From: Rhodobacter huangdaonensis
GTDB taxonomy: Bacteria > Pseudomonadota > Alphaproteobacteria > Rhodobacterales > Rhodobacteraceae
Reading direction: 5' to 3'
NCBI RefSeq assembly: GCF_004022465.1
Contig: NZ_SAVA01000006.1
Span: 1-64,000 of the forward strand
Length of the DNA: 64,000 nt
Position 1 is the stretch's first letter, and every line of letters starts with the position of its first letter. The position numbers and the translations under genes were made by a program. Below, in pieces: positions 54,434 through 64,000 of this stretch. The notes below the pieces were generated by a model. The model worked only from the letters and a program-made list of their open reading frames with translations, was not told the origin of the DNA and ran no database searches.

Positions 54434-55213
54434 TCAGGGGCGGATGAATTTCGCCCCGCTGGTGCGGGTTTCCCGCGTCTCGGGCAGGGTCTCGCGGCGC
54501 GCCATCGCCTGCTCGAGATCGGTCACCCCGTCGACCAGCGCGCCAAGCGAAACCGGCTCCTTGCGCAGCTCGGCCTTCGCCGAGACGATCGAGACGATGC
54601 GCGGCTCGCCCTCGCGCATGGCAAAGACCGGCGCCCCCGACGAGCCGAAATCGGCGCTGCAGTTCATCAGCACCACCCCCGCCTCGCGCTTGAGCACCTC
54701 GCACATGGATTGCAGCGCCGGCGCCTCAGCCCGGTCATGGGCATAGGAAACGACGCCGACCTGATCCCCCTCCCCCGGCCCGCGGTCGAGCGCGAAGGGC
54801 TGCACCTGCGGCAGCCGGATCGGCGCGTCGAGCTGCACGAGGGCCAGGTCCCAGGCGACACGGTCGAACCGGTCGGGGCCCTGATAGAGATAGGACGGAT
54901 GCGCCATCGCCCGCCGCGCAGACCGATAGGCGACGGCGCGGCCATTGCGCCAGCCGGCGCGGAACTCGATCTGCCCGGCCGGGATCATCTGCCCGGAGCG
55001 GGGATCGTAAAGGCAATGCGCCGCGGTCAGCACCATGTCGGGGGCGATCAGCGTGCCGGTGCAGAAACTGCCACGACCGAGGTCGAGCCGGCCGACGGCC
55101 TCCCAGCCCCGGCCCTCCGCCCCGGTCGCCAGAAGCTTGAGCCCGCTCTCGAACGCCGCGGCCGGCCCGGCAAGCAGGGCGAGGGCGGCAAGGGCTCTGG
55201 CAAGGCGGCGCAT
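54434..55213 (-). CDS. trypsin-like serine protease
   Basis: A 259-aa exported S1-family protein. Signal peptide MRRLARALAALALLAGPAAAF. Catalytic His in VLTAAHCLYD, Asp in VAWDLALVQLD, Ser in CSADFGSSGAPVFA; four cysteines could form two disulfides (CTGTLIAPDM ... HC, and CEVL ... NCS). A substrate-specificity reading is not attempted. The start is chosen for the signal peptide. It lies between the hsp20 gene and glcF with no obvious operon partner. Confidence 0.88.
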   Translation of the reverse strand: MRRLARALAALALLAGPAAAFESGLKLLATGAEGRGWEAVGRLDLGRGSFCTGTLIAPDMVLTAAHCLYDPRSGQMIPAGQIEFRAGWRNGRAVAYRSARRAMAHPSYLYQGPDRFDRVAWDLALVQLDAPIRLPQVQPFALDRGPGEGDQVGVVSYAHDRAEAPALQSMCEVLKREAGVVLMNCSADFGSSGAPVFAMREGEPRIVSIVSAKAELRKEPVSLGALVDGVTDLEQAMARRETLPETRETRTSGAKFIRP

Positions 55214-55272
55214 CGGAGATCCGTGAAAGGGCTGGGTATAGTGTCCGCTTCTAGAGATTTCCTGCGGCGACA

Positions 55273-56556
55273 TTAAGGCGTTTTCGCGAGCGCCCGCGGG
55301 CAGGGCCCGCCCGTCGCCCAGTCCAGCAGCTCGACCGTGTGCACCACCGGCAGCCCGGTGCCCGACCCGATCTGCAGCATGCAGCCGATGTTGCCCGCCG
55401 CGATCACCTGCGGCGCCGTCGCCTCGAGCGTGGCAACCTTGCGCCGCTTCAGCTCGGCCGAGATCCCGGGTTGCAGCAGGTTGTAGGTGCCGGCCGAACC
55501 GCAGCACAGATGACTGTCGGGCGGCTCGACCACCTCGAAGCCCGCCGCCCGTAACAGATCCTTCGGCGCGGTCTTCACCTGCTGGCCATGCTGCAAAGAA
55601 CAGGCCGCGTGATAGGCAACGCGCAGCCCCTTGGGCGCGCCCGCAGGAAGGCCGGCACGGGCCAGGAACTCGGTCACGTCGCAGGCCAGGCCCGCCACCT
55701 GTGCCGCCTCGGCCGCCAGCGGGTCATCCCGGAACATGTGGCCGTAATCCTTCACCGTGGTGCCGCAGCCCGAGGTGTTGAGGATGATCGCGTCAAGCGG
55801 CCCGGCGGCGCCATAGGCGCGGATGTTCGCCGCCGCCTGCACATGGGCCTCGCCCGCGCGGCCCATGTGATGGCTGAGCGCGCCGCAGCAGCCCAGCCCG
55901 CGCGGCACCACCACTTCGCAGCCGATCCGGCGCAACAGCCGGATCGTCGCGTCGTTGATATCGGTATCAAGCGCGCGCTGCGCGCAGCCGATCTGCAGCG
56001 CCACGCGGAAGCGCCGCTCCCCTTCCGCGGCAAAGACCTGCGGGCGGTCGTTCGGGCTTGGCCGCGGCAGGCGCGCGGGCGCCATCTCGAGCATCGCGCG
56101 CAGCCGCGCATCGGGCAGATGGCGGGCCAGCGGCCGGGCGATCCGCGCCGCGTGCAGCGCCAGCCGGAAGCGGCCCGGATAGGGGACGAGTTTCGCCAGC
56201 ACGAAGCGCAGCGCGCGCTCGTGCCAGGGCCGGCGGAAGGTGCGCTCGACATGGGCGCGGGCATGGTCGATCAGATGCATGTAATGCACGCCCGAAGGGC
56301 AGGTCGTCATGCAGGCAAGGCAGCTCAGGCAGCGGTCGATGTGGCGCGCGGTCTTCGCATCTGCCGGCCGGCCGCTCTCCAGCATGTCCTTGATCAGGTA
56401 GATCCGGCCGCGCGGGCTGTCGAGCTCGTCGCCCAGCACCTGATAGGTCGGGCAGGTGGCGGTGCAGAAGCCGCAATGCACGCAGGCGCGCAGGATCTCG
56501 TTCGCGCGCGCGATGCCCGGGTCGGCCAGCTGCTCGGGGGTGAAGGAGGTCTGCAT
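55273..56556 (-). CDS. glcF: glycolate oxidase iron-sulfur subunit GlcF
   Basis: A 427-aa protein with two 4Fe-4S clusters, CVHCGFCTATCPTY near residue 31 and CLSCLACMTTCPSG near residue 84, then two CCG domains (GLGCCGALSHHMGRAGEA and HLCCGSAGTYNLLQP). It passes electrons from the flavin subunits to the quinone pool. It follows glcE with a four-base overlap. The operon order D-E-F is the same as in E. coli. Confidence 0.95.
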   Translation of the reverse strand: MQTSFTPEQLADPGIARANEILRACVHCGFCTATCPTYQVLGDELDSPRGRIYLIKDMLESGRPADAKTARHIDRCLSCLACMTTCPSGVHYMHLIDHARAHVERTFRRPWHERALRFVLAKLVPYPGRFRLALHAARIARPLARHLPDARLRAMLEMAPARLPRPSPNDRPQVFAAEGERRFRVALQIGCAQRALDTDINDATIRLLRRIGCEVVVPRGLGCCGALSHHMGRAGEAHVQAAANIRAYGAAGPLDAIILNTSGCGTTVKDYGHMFRDDPLAAEAAQVAGLACDVTEFLARAGLPAGAPKGLRVAYHAACSLQHGQQVKTAPKDLLRAAGFEVVEPPDSHLCCGSAGTYNLLQPGISAELKRRKVATLEATAPQVIAAGNIGCMLQIGSGTGLPVVHTVELLDWATGGPCPRALAKTP

Positions 56557-57641
56557 CAGCCGGCCCTTTCCGGATCGAGAATGCCGCGCGGGTCAAAGCG
56601 CGCCTGCAGCGCGCGGCTCAGCGCCGCGACGGCGGCGGCCTCGGGCTCGGTGCCGGGCGCGCGGCCGCGCAGGCAGGTGGCGTGGCCGATGTAGGGCGCG
56701 GCCTGCACCCGGGCGTCCGTGCCCTCGGGCAGCAGCGCCCAGATCAGCCCGCCGCCCCAGTCGAGCACCACCTCGCCGCCCAGCCGCGCGGCGAGTGCCG
56801 CGGCCTCGGAGGGCTTCACCGAAAACCGCCAGATGTCGCCCGCACGGCCATGAAAGGGCCGCACCTCGGCCAGATCGCGCCAGATCGCGGCCGAGCCCTC
56901 GCGCTCGATCCGCGCCCCCCAGGGCGCAAGCAATGCCGCCAGCCGCCCGGCGCGATAGTCGACCGAGCCCTCGAGCCCCTCGAGCCGCACCACCGCCCCC
57001 TGCCCCGGCAGCCAGCCCGCCCCCGACACGTCGAAAGGCGAGGCCAGCGCCGCCGCCAGCACCCGCCCGGCCTCGGCCAGCGGCACCCCGGCGCGCACCG
57101 TCGCCTGCGCGGGCGCCGCCGGCAGCAGCTTGAAGGCCACCTCGCTCAACACCCCAAGCCGGCCGCGACTGCCCGCCAGCAATTTCACCAGATCATAGCC
57201 GGTGACGTTCTTCATCACCCGCCCGCCGGCCTGCACCGCAATGCCCGCGCCGTCGACAAAGCGCAGCCCGATAAGGCTGTCGCGGCACGCCCCGGCCTGC
57301 ACCCGGCGCGGCCCCGAGACATTCGCGGCGGCGACCCCGCCAATCGTGCTCTCCCCCGCAAGGCCCAGCAGCGCGCCCCAGCGCGGCGGCTCGAAGGGCA
57401 GCCGCTGCCCCTCGGCGGCGACCGCGGCCTCGATCTCGGAAAGCGGCGTGCCCGCCCCGGCGATCAGCGTCAGCGCGCCCGGCTCGTAAAGCCGGACGCC
57501 CGAGATCGCGATCTGAAGCCGCTCCCCGGCCCCGACCTCGCCCCGCGTGCCGCCGCCGACCACGCGCAAGGGCGCGCGCGCGCCGCGCACCGCCTCGACC
57601 AGCTCCGCCTCGCTTTCGACCCGCATCGCCCCTGCTTTCAT
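56556..57641 (-). CDS. glcE: glycolate oxidase FAD-binding subunit GlcE
   Basis: A 361-aa protein with a PCMH-type FAD domain: LRVVGGGTRGEVGAGERLQI, AGESTIGGVAAANVSGPRR and MKNVTGYDLVKLLAGSRGRLGVLSEVAFKLLP. It forms the oxidase with GlcD and GlcF. The start at 57641 is chosen since its ATG overlaps the glcD TGA; an internal ATG at 57626 (MRVESE) is also plausible and would be closer to the family length. It overlaps glcF by ATGA. Confidence 0.93.
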   Translation of the reverse strand: MKAGAMRVESEAELVEAVRGARAPLRVVGGGTRGEVGAGERLQIAISGVRLYEPGALTLIAGAGTPLSEIEAAVAAEGQRLPFEPPRWGALLGLAGESTIGGVAAANVSGPRRVQAGACRDSLIGLRFVDGAGIAVQAGGRVMKNVTGYDLVKLLAGSRGRLGVLSEVAFKLLPAAPAQATVRAGVPLAEAGRVLAAALASPFDVSGAGWLPGQGAVVRLEGLEGSVDYRAGRLAALLAPWGARIEREGSAAIWRDLAEVRPFHGRAGDIWRFSVKPSEAAALAARLGGEVVLDWGGGLIWALLPEGTDARVQAAPYIGHATCLRGRAPGTEPEAAAVAALSRALQARFDPRGILDPERAG

Positions 57642-59119
57642 CTTGGCCCAAATACCTCGGGGTCCGGGGCAGCGCCCCGGGACGCCCCGCCCGCGCGCCG
57701 CCCGGCACTTGCAGCGAGCGGAAACACCTTGGCCGGGTTCAACAGCCAGGGCGGATCGAAGACATCCTTCACCCGCATCTGTGCCTCGAGATCCGCGGCG
57801 GTGAACTGCACCGCCATCAGGTCGCGCTTCTCGACGCCCACGCCATGCTCGCCGGTCAGACAGCCGCCCGCCGCCACGCACAGCTTCAGGATCTCGGCCC
57901 CCAATGCCTCGGCCCGCTCCTGCTGCCCCGGGGTGTTGGCATCGTAAAGGATCAGCGGGTGCATGTTGCCGTCGCCCGCGTGAAACACATTCGCCACCTC
58001 GAGCCCGAAATCGCGGCCAAGCGCGGCGATGCCGCGCAGCACCTCGGGCAGCGCGCTCACCGGGATCGTGCCGTCGAGGCAGATGTAATCGCCCTTCTGC
58101 CCCATCGCGCCGAAGGCCGACTTGCGGCCGAGCCAGATCCGCCGCGCCTCCTCGGCGTCGCGCGCCTCGCGGACCTCGACCGGATCGTGGCGCAGCGCGA
58201 TCTCGCGGATCAGGCCCAGCTGCTCGGCGATCTCGGCCGGGCTGCCCTCGCATTCGACGATCAGCAGCGCCTCGCACTCGGGATAGCCCGCGGCGCAGAA
58301 GGCCTCGGTCGCCTCGATGCAGGGCCGGTCCATGAACTCGATCGCCACGGGCAGGATGCCGGCGCGGATGATGTCGGCGACACAGGCGCCGGCGATCTCG
58401 TTCGCGGCAAAGCCGATCAGCACCGGCCGCGCGCCCTCGGGCTTCGGCAGGATGCGCAGCACCGCCTCGGTGACGACGCCCAGCTGCCCTTCCGAGCCGC
58501 ACACGACGCCGAGCAGATCAAGCCCCGCGGCATCGCAGAACGGGCCGCCGAGCTCGATCACCTCGCCCGCGCCGGTAACGAGGGTGACGCCCAGCAGGTT
58601 GTTCGTCGTCACCCCGTATTTCAGGCAATGCGCCCCGCCCGAGTTCATCGCGATATTGCCGGCGATGGCGCAGGCAAGCTGGCTCGAGGGGTCGGGGGCA
58701 TAGAACCAGCCCTCGCCCTCGATCGCCGCGGTGACCGACAGGTTCGTGCGCCCGGCCTCGACCCGGATGAAGCGGTTCTCGAAATCGACCTCGAGCACCC
58801 GGGTCATCCGCGCGAGCCCCAGCACCACCGAATCGGCCGTGGGCATGGCGCCACCGGCAAGCGAGGTGCCGGCGCCGCGCGGCACCACCGGCACGCCCTC
58901 CTCGCGGCAGACCCGCAGCACCGCCGCGACCTCGGCCGTGGTGCGCGGCAGCACGACCGCGAGCGGTGCACAGCGCCAGGCCGAGAGCGCATCACATTCA
59001 TAGGCGCGGGTCTCGGCCGGGTCGTCGATCACCGAATCGGCGGGCAGGACCGCGCGCAACCGCGCCACGATCTCTGGCTTGCGCGCGAGCACCCGCGCGG
59101 CTGGCACCGGCATGTCCAT
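57638..59119 (-). CDS. glcD: glycolate oxidase subunit GlcD
   Basis: A 493-aa FAD-linked oxidase. FAD_binding_4 motifs VVPRGAGTSLAGGAMPTADSVVLGLARM and NIAMNSGGAHCLKYGVTTNNLLG; the C-terminal oxidase region has VFHAGDGNMHPLILYD and GEHGVGVEKRDLM, with the metal/substrate His residues. Oxidises glycolate to glyoxylate. The start at 59119 has GAGGGG six bases upstream. The last about 25 residues derive from an intergenic repeat. It starts the glcDEF operon. Confidence 0.96.
   Translation of the reverse strand: MDMPVPAARVLARKPEIVARLRAVLPADSVIDDPAETRAYECDALSAWRCAPLAVVLPRTTAEVAAVLRVCREEGVPVVPRGAGTSLAGGAMPTADSVVLGLARMTRVLEVDFENRFIRVEAGRTNLSVTAAIEGEGWFYAPDPSSQLACAIAGNIAMNSGGAHCLKYGVTTNNLLGVTLVTGAGEVIELGGPFCDAAGLDLLGVVCGSEGQLGVVTEAVLRILPKPEGARPVLIGFAANEIAGACVADIIRAGILPVAIEFMDRPCIEATEAFCAAGYPECEALLIVECEGSPAEIAEQLGLIREIALRHDPVEVREARDAEEARRIWLGRKSAFGAMGQKGDYICLDGTIPVSALPEVLRGIAALGRDFGLEVANVFHAGDGNMHPLILYDANTPGQQERAEALGAEILKLCVAAGGCLTGEHGVGVEKRDLMAVQFTAADLEAQMRVKDVFDPPWLLNPAKVFPLAASAGRRAGGASRGAAPDPEVFGPR
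57643..57681 (-). repeat. repeat family B copy 2, inside the 3' end of glcD
   Basis: Plus-strand reading TTGGCCCAAATACCTCGGGG, then TCCGGGGCAGCGCCCCGG. It matches 39071-39112 with single-base gaps. Unlike copy 1 it falls within coding sequence: the last about 25 codons of glcD (a Gly/Arg/Ala-rich tail ending PEVFGPR) are read through it. The usual GlcD end is near PAKVFPL. Confidence 0.75.
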
Positions 59120-59145
59120 GCAATCCCCTCCACTGGCCCCTCCAC

Positions 59146-59182
59146 TGGTCAAAAATTATAACCAATTTATGCGGAAATCAAG
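59146..59182 (-). promoter_or_regulatory. promoter and operator candidate of glcDEF
   Basis: On the minus strand CTTGAT (59177-59182) and TATAAT (59155-59160) are 16 bases apart, in an AT-rich island of an otherwise GC-rich region. The inverted pair TGGT (59146-59149) and ACCA (59161-59164) flanks the -10 box, as expected for FadR/GlcC-type GntR regulators (TNGTNNNACNA-like halves). No GntR gene is in the window. Confidence 0.5.
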
Positions 59183-59251
59183 CCGGAGGTTTCGCCGCCC
59201 CTGAAATGCAAGACCCCGCCGGCTGCGACGCAGCGGCGGGGTCCCGAAACG

Positions 59252-59276
59252 AAAACCGGCCCCGCGAGGGGGCCGG
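59252..59276 (-). terminator. terminator of the tRNA-Val transcript
   Basis: On the minus strand CCGGCCCC / GGGGCCGG form an eight-pair stem with a five-base loop, followed by TTTT. It lies eight bases past the tRNA 3' end. A second large GC inverted repeat (CCCCGCC ... GGCGGGG) is at about 59214-59242. Confidence 0.75.
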
Positions 59277-59284
59277 CAGAATTC

Positions 59285-59359
59285 TGGTGGGCGATAACGG
59301 ATTTGAACCGCTGACATCTTCGATGTGAACGAAGCGCTCTACCGCTGAGCTAATCGCCC
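59285..59359 (-). tRNA. tRNA-Val (anticodon CAC)
   Basis: Cloverleaf on the minus strand, 75 nt including the encoded CCA. Acceptor GGGCGAT / ATCGCCC, D-loop AGCTCAGCGGTAGAGC, anticodon arm CTTCG-TTCACAT-CGAAG with anticodon CAC for GTG codons, and T-arm GGTTCAAATCC. It lies between glcD and an HU-like gene, with a terminator on its 3' side. Confidence 0.96.
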
Positions 59360-59378
59360 GGTGGAGTGGCTTCTAGCG

Positions 59379-59759
59379 TCACTCCTCGGCCTCTGCAAGA
59401 GGGGCATCGCCGGTTTTTTCGCCCTTCTTGCCGCCGGCCTCGATCCGCTTCAGCTTGATCTGCAGCAGATCGCCGTCCTTGCCGGCGTGCTTGGTCACGC
59501 GCAGCTTGCCAAGCGGCGGGATGGCCAGGCTTTCGCCATTGGCCAGCGCCTCGCCCAGAACCTGCAGCACGGCATCGGTGATCTCGCGCACCTTGCCCTT
59601 CTTCACCCCGGCGGCAAGCGCGACGCGCTCGACAAAATCCTTCTTGCGGAGCACGAGGCTCGCACCGCCCTCTTCCGCCGGCGTCGGACCGGCCTCGGCC
59701 TCCGCCGCGTCGTCGGGCATGTCGTCTTCGGCAAACTCTTGCGTCATGGAACTGGTCAT
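59379..59759 (-). CDS. HU family DNA-binding protein
   Basis: A 126-aa protein. An acidic N-terminal extension (EFAEDDMPDDAAEAEAGPTPAEEGG) precedes an HU-like domain: LRKKDFVERVALAAGVKKGKVREITDAVLQVLGEALANGESLAIPPLGKLRV and KLKRIEAGGKK. HU proteins bend DNA and shape the nucleoid. The acidic arm and short tail differ from classical HupB. The start at 59759 is chosen for its GAGAGG site; upstream frame is not credible. The small exported gene diverges from it. Confidence 0.85.
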   Translation of the reverse strand: MTSSMTQEFAEDDMPDDAAEAEAGPTPAEEGGASLVLRKKDFVERVALAAGVKKGKVREITDAVLQVLGEALANGESLAIPPLGKLRVTKHAGKDGDLLQIKLKRIEAGGKKGEKTGDAPLAEAEE

Positions 59760-59932
59760 CTGCGCCTCTCGCAACTGATTCGAGGTCAGAGTATGGTGCA
59801 GAAACACGCCGATCCAGCACCCAAACGCGGACGATCGCGAAATCTTTCGCGCTCGCGGCATGAATTCTTGACCGAAGGGCAAGATGCCCGCACGCTTCGG
59901 AGACGATCCCACCTAACCACTAAGGAGTTCCG

Positions 59933-60151
59933 ATGCGCAAACTGTTGCTGACTGCTACCGTCCTGTCCTTCGCTGCTCCCGCTGCGTTTGCCGGCGGTTA
60001 CGAAAAACCCATCATCGAGACCGAACCCGTGGTCGTGGCCGCGCCCTCGACCAGCAATCCCGCGCTGGTCGTGCCCGCGGTGCTGCTGCTCGCGCTTGCC
60101 GTCGCCGCCGGCGGCTCGTCGAGCAGCTCGACCAGCGGCGCCGGGAGCTGA
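59933..60151 (+). CDS. small exported protein of unknown function
   Basis: A 72-aa protein with signal peptide MRKLLLTATVLSFAAPAAFA, a short extracytoplasmic part GGYEKPIIETEPVVVAAPSTSNPA, a second hydrophobic helix LVVPAVLLLALAVAAGG and a Ser-rich end. AAGGAG precedes the ATG, and a strong terminator follows, so it is likely expressed. The topology could be an exported single-helix membrane peptide. No family is recognised. Confidence 0.7.
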   Translation: MRKLLLTATVLSFAAPAAFAGGYEKPIIETEPVVVAAPSTSNPALVVPAVLLLALAVAAGGSSSSSTSGAGS

Positions 60152-60181
60152 CCCACCCGATCAATGTCCGGCTGAAACGAA

Positions 60182-60214
60182 AACGCGCCCCTCACGGGGC
60201 GCGTTCTCATTTTT
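60182..60214 (+). terminator. rho-independent terminator after the small exported gene
   Basis: AACGCGCCCC (60182-60191) and GGGGCGCGTT (60196-60205) with loop TCAC, then TCATTTTT. It lies 30 bases after the stop and converges on the end of lon. Confidence 0.85.
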
Positions 60215-60230
60215 CCGGAACGGAGGGCGC

Positions 60231-62645
<2,415 letters not shown>

Positions 62646-62716
62646 CATCATTCCTCTTTGGCGAAAGGGCACCGGCCCCGCCCCTGCGGCAGCCCCGGCC
62701 CTTCCCGGTTTGACCA

Positions 62717-62746
62717 TATCTAGGGGTGAGGCAGGCCCGCTTCAAC
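62717..62746 (-). promoter_or_regulatory. promoter candidate of lon (RpoH-type)
   Basis: On the minus strand GTTGAAG (62740-62746) is followed by CCCTAGATA (overlapping 62717-62725). It can be read as RpoH-type with 14-base spacing to CCCTAGAT, or as sigma-70-type TTGAAG-N17-TAGATA. Both readings fit the same place about 70 bases upstream of the lon start. Confidence 0.5.
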
Positions 62747-62841
62747 CAGTGCACCGGCGCGCTGCGTCACGTCTCCTTTACATTGCAGGCAGCCCCGCGC
62801 CGGGGCAAGCCCGGATCGGCAGCGGGGATCGGCGGCGGGGA

Positions 62842-64000
62842 TCAGCGCGGCAACACCAGCTCGGCGCTCAGCCCGCCCAGCCGGGCGCTCTCGCCAAGCC
62901 GCAGGCTGCCGCCGTGGCGGCGCATCACATCCGCGGCGATCGAGAGCCCGAGCCCCACCCCCGGCCCGCGGTCCTGATTGCGCGAGGGATCAAGCCGGGC
63001 GAAGGGGCGCAGCGCCTCCTCGCGCCGCTCGGGCGGGATGCCGGGGCCATCGTCCTCGACGAGGATGCGCACCGATTTCGGCGACAGCACAACCGAGACC
63101 TCGGCCCGCGTGCCATAGCGCACCGCATTGCCGATCAGGTTCTCGAGCGCGCGGCGGATCGCATCGGGGCGGGCGGTGATCTCGATCTGCCCTGCCCCCG
63201 GACAGGCGGTCAGCGCCACCTGCTGGCCCGCCCGCTCGGCATCCTCGACCACCCGCGCCACCAGCCGGCACGGGTCGATCCGCTCGGGCTCGCCCGCCGT
63301 CGCGCCTTCGCGCGCGAAATCGAGGAAGGCATCGACGAGCTTGCCCATCTCGGTCACGTCGCGCTCCATCGCGGCGATCTCGTCGCGGGTTTCGTCCTCT
63401 TCGGGCAGCATCGACAGACCAAGCCGCAGCCGGGTCAGTGGCGTGCGCAGGTCGTGGCTGATCCCCGAGAGCATCAGCGTGCGCTGCTCGATCTGGCGGA
63501 TGATGCGCGCGCGCATGTCGACGAAGGCGGCGCCCGCGGTGCGCACCTCGGTCGCGCCCGAGGGGTGATAGCTCACCACCTGGCCCTTGCCGAAGGCATC
63601 GGCGGCGCGCGCAAGCCGCTGGATCGGGCGCAGCTGGTTGCGCAGGAAGATGAAGGCGATCACCGTCATCAGCAGCGACACGACGACCATCAGCACCAGA
63701 AGCTGGTGCGGGTTCGAGGCCGAGACCCAGGCGCGCTGGAAGGTGATCCGCGCCACCCCCCAGGGGGTGTCGACCAAGAGCTTGACGCGCGAGCCCTCGC
63801 TCAGGTCGATCGCGCGCAGATCGGCGACGCCCGCCCGGATCGTGTCGATCACCACGATGCCGGTCAGGTCGGTGAAGGGGCGCTGATCGCGGGTGATCCG
63901 GTCCTCCGGGGCCTCGGCCGGCAGCGCGACCTGCAGGCCGAGCGGCTCGGCCAGATCGTCGACCACCGCCTGCGCCGCGGCAAGCGACGGCGCCGCCTCG
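62842..64000 (-). CDS. EnvZ-like sensor histidine kinase (partial)
   Basis: The C-terminal 385 or so codons of a histidine kinase; the start is beyond the right edge. A periplasmic sensor part leads to the membrane helix LLVLMVVVSLLMTVIAFIFLRNQ, HAMP region RPIQRLARAADAFGKGQ, the dimerisation motif MLSGISHDLRTPLTRLRL with phospho-His, and ATP-binding boxes LENLIGNAVRYG, VEDDGPGIPPERRE and GVGLGLSIAADVMRRHGGSL. It resembles EnvZ; the response regulator is not in the window, so the signal is unknown. Confidence 0.9.
   Translation of the reverse strand, partial: EAAPSLAAAQAVVDDLAEPLGLQVALPAEAPEDRITRDQRPFTDLTGIVVIDTIRAGVADLRAIDLSEGSRVKLLVDTPWGVARITFQRAWVSASNPHQLLVLMVVVSLLMTVIAFIFLRNQLRPIQRLARAADAFGKGQVVSYHPSGATEVRTAGAAFVDMRARIIRQIEQRTLMLSGISHDLRTPLTRLRLGLSMLPEEDETRDEIAAMERDVTEMGKLVDAFLDFAREGATAGEPERIDPCRLVARVVEDAERAGQQVALTACPGAGQIEITARPDAIRRALENLIGNAVRYGTRAEVSVVLSPKSVRILVEDDGPGIPPERREEALRPFARLDPSRNQDRGPGVGLGLSIAADVMRRHGGSLRLGESARLGGLSAELVLPR

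Overview
The window looks like chromosome of a high-GC alphaproteobacterium of the Rhodobacter/Paenirhodobacter group (Rhodobacteraceae). The basis is strong G/C third-position bias, the petP-petR-petABC order described in Rhodobacter capsulatus, and the tol-pal, dnaX-ybaB-recR and glcDEF sets. Coding density is high, and many adjacent genes overlap by four bases (ATGA or GTGA). I see no integron, insertion sequence, prophage block or CRISPR array. Most genes are core housekeeping. The less ordinary material lies in regulatory RNA, intergenic repeats and a few single accessory genes.

Region 1 (1-13541, all minus strand) runs from a 219-aa conserved protein through ybgC-tolQRAB-pal-cpoB (envelope Tol-Pal machine) to tilS, ftsH, tam, a MOSC protein, fhs, chorismate mutase and the start of folD (one-carbon folate metabolism). 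Region 2 (13.6-25.8 kb, plus) starts with an intergenic repeat, a promoter and a leader-like segment before ileS. It continues with the 4.5S/SRP RNA, an exo/endonuclease-phosphatase family protein, a cell-wall hydrolase lipoprotein, a lower-GC phage-like ATP-grasp gene, dnaX-ybaB-recR-tfoX-like, a GST, a second copy of the same repeat, queG and an EamA exporter. Region 3 (25.8-32.1 kb) holds ilvE diverging from petP-petR-petABC (cytochrome bc1 and its regulators), then an NYN/LOTUS protein.

Region 4 (32.1-44.9 kb) contains an L,D-transpeptidase, a TetR regulator, aroC, a SRPBCC protein, cytochrome b561, a TPP riboswitch with thiBPQ, glutathione-dependent formaldehyde dehydrogenase, an I78-like lipoprotein, a DUF2794 protein, an NlpC/P60 hydrolase with an M17 aminopeptidase, and a carbonic anhydrase. 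Region 5 (44.9-53.8 kb) has a DUF4139 protein, asd, a small surface-glycan cluster (GT29 sialyltransferase-like, GT4, MFS) and a modE-like gene with modABC behind a Mo-box-like palindrome. Region 6 (53.8-64 kb) has a small heat-shock gene with an RpoH-type promoter and a ROSE-like RNA thermometer, a trypsin-like protease, glcDEF for glycolate oxidation, tRNA-Val(CAC), an HU-like protein, lon and a truncated EnvZ-like histidine kinase.

The strongest items for follow-up are the ROSE-like thermometer with RpoH-type promoters at ftsH, hsp20 and lon; the two families of intergenic repeats, one of which supplies the C-terminal tail of GlcD; a GT29-like enzyme in a glycan cluster; a cytochrome c1 lacking the disulfide loop of classical Rhodobacter; the isolated ATP-grasp gene; and a possible leaderless leader peptide ahead of ileS. 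No clearly undescribed multi-gene system is visible.
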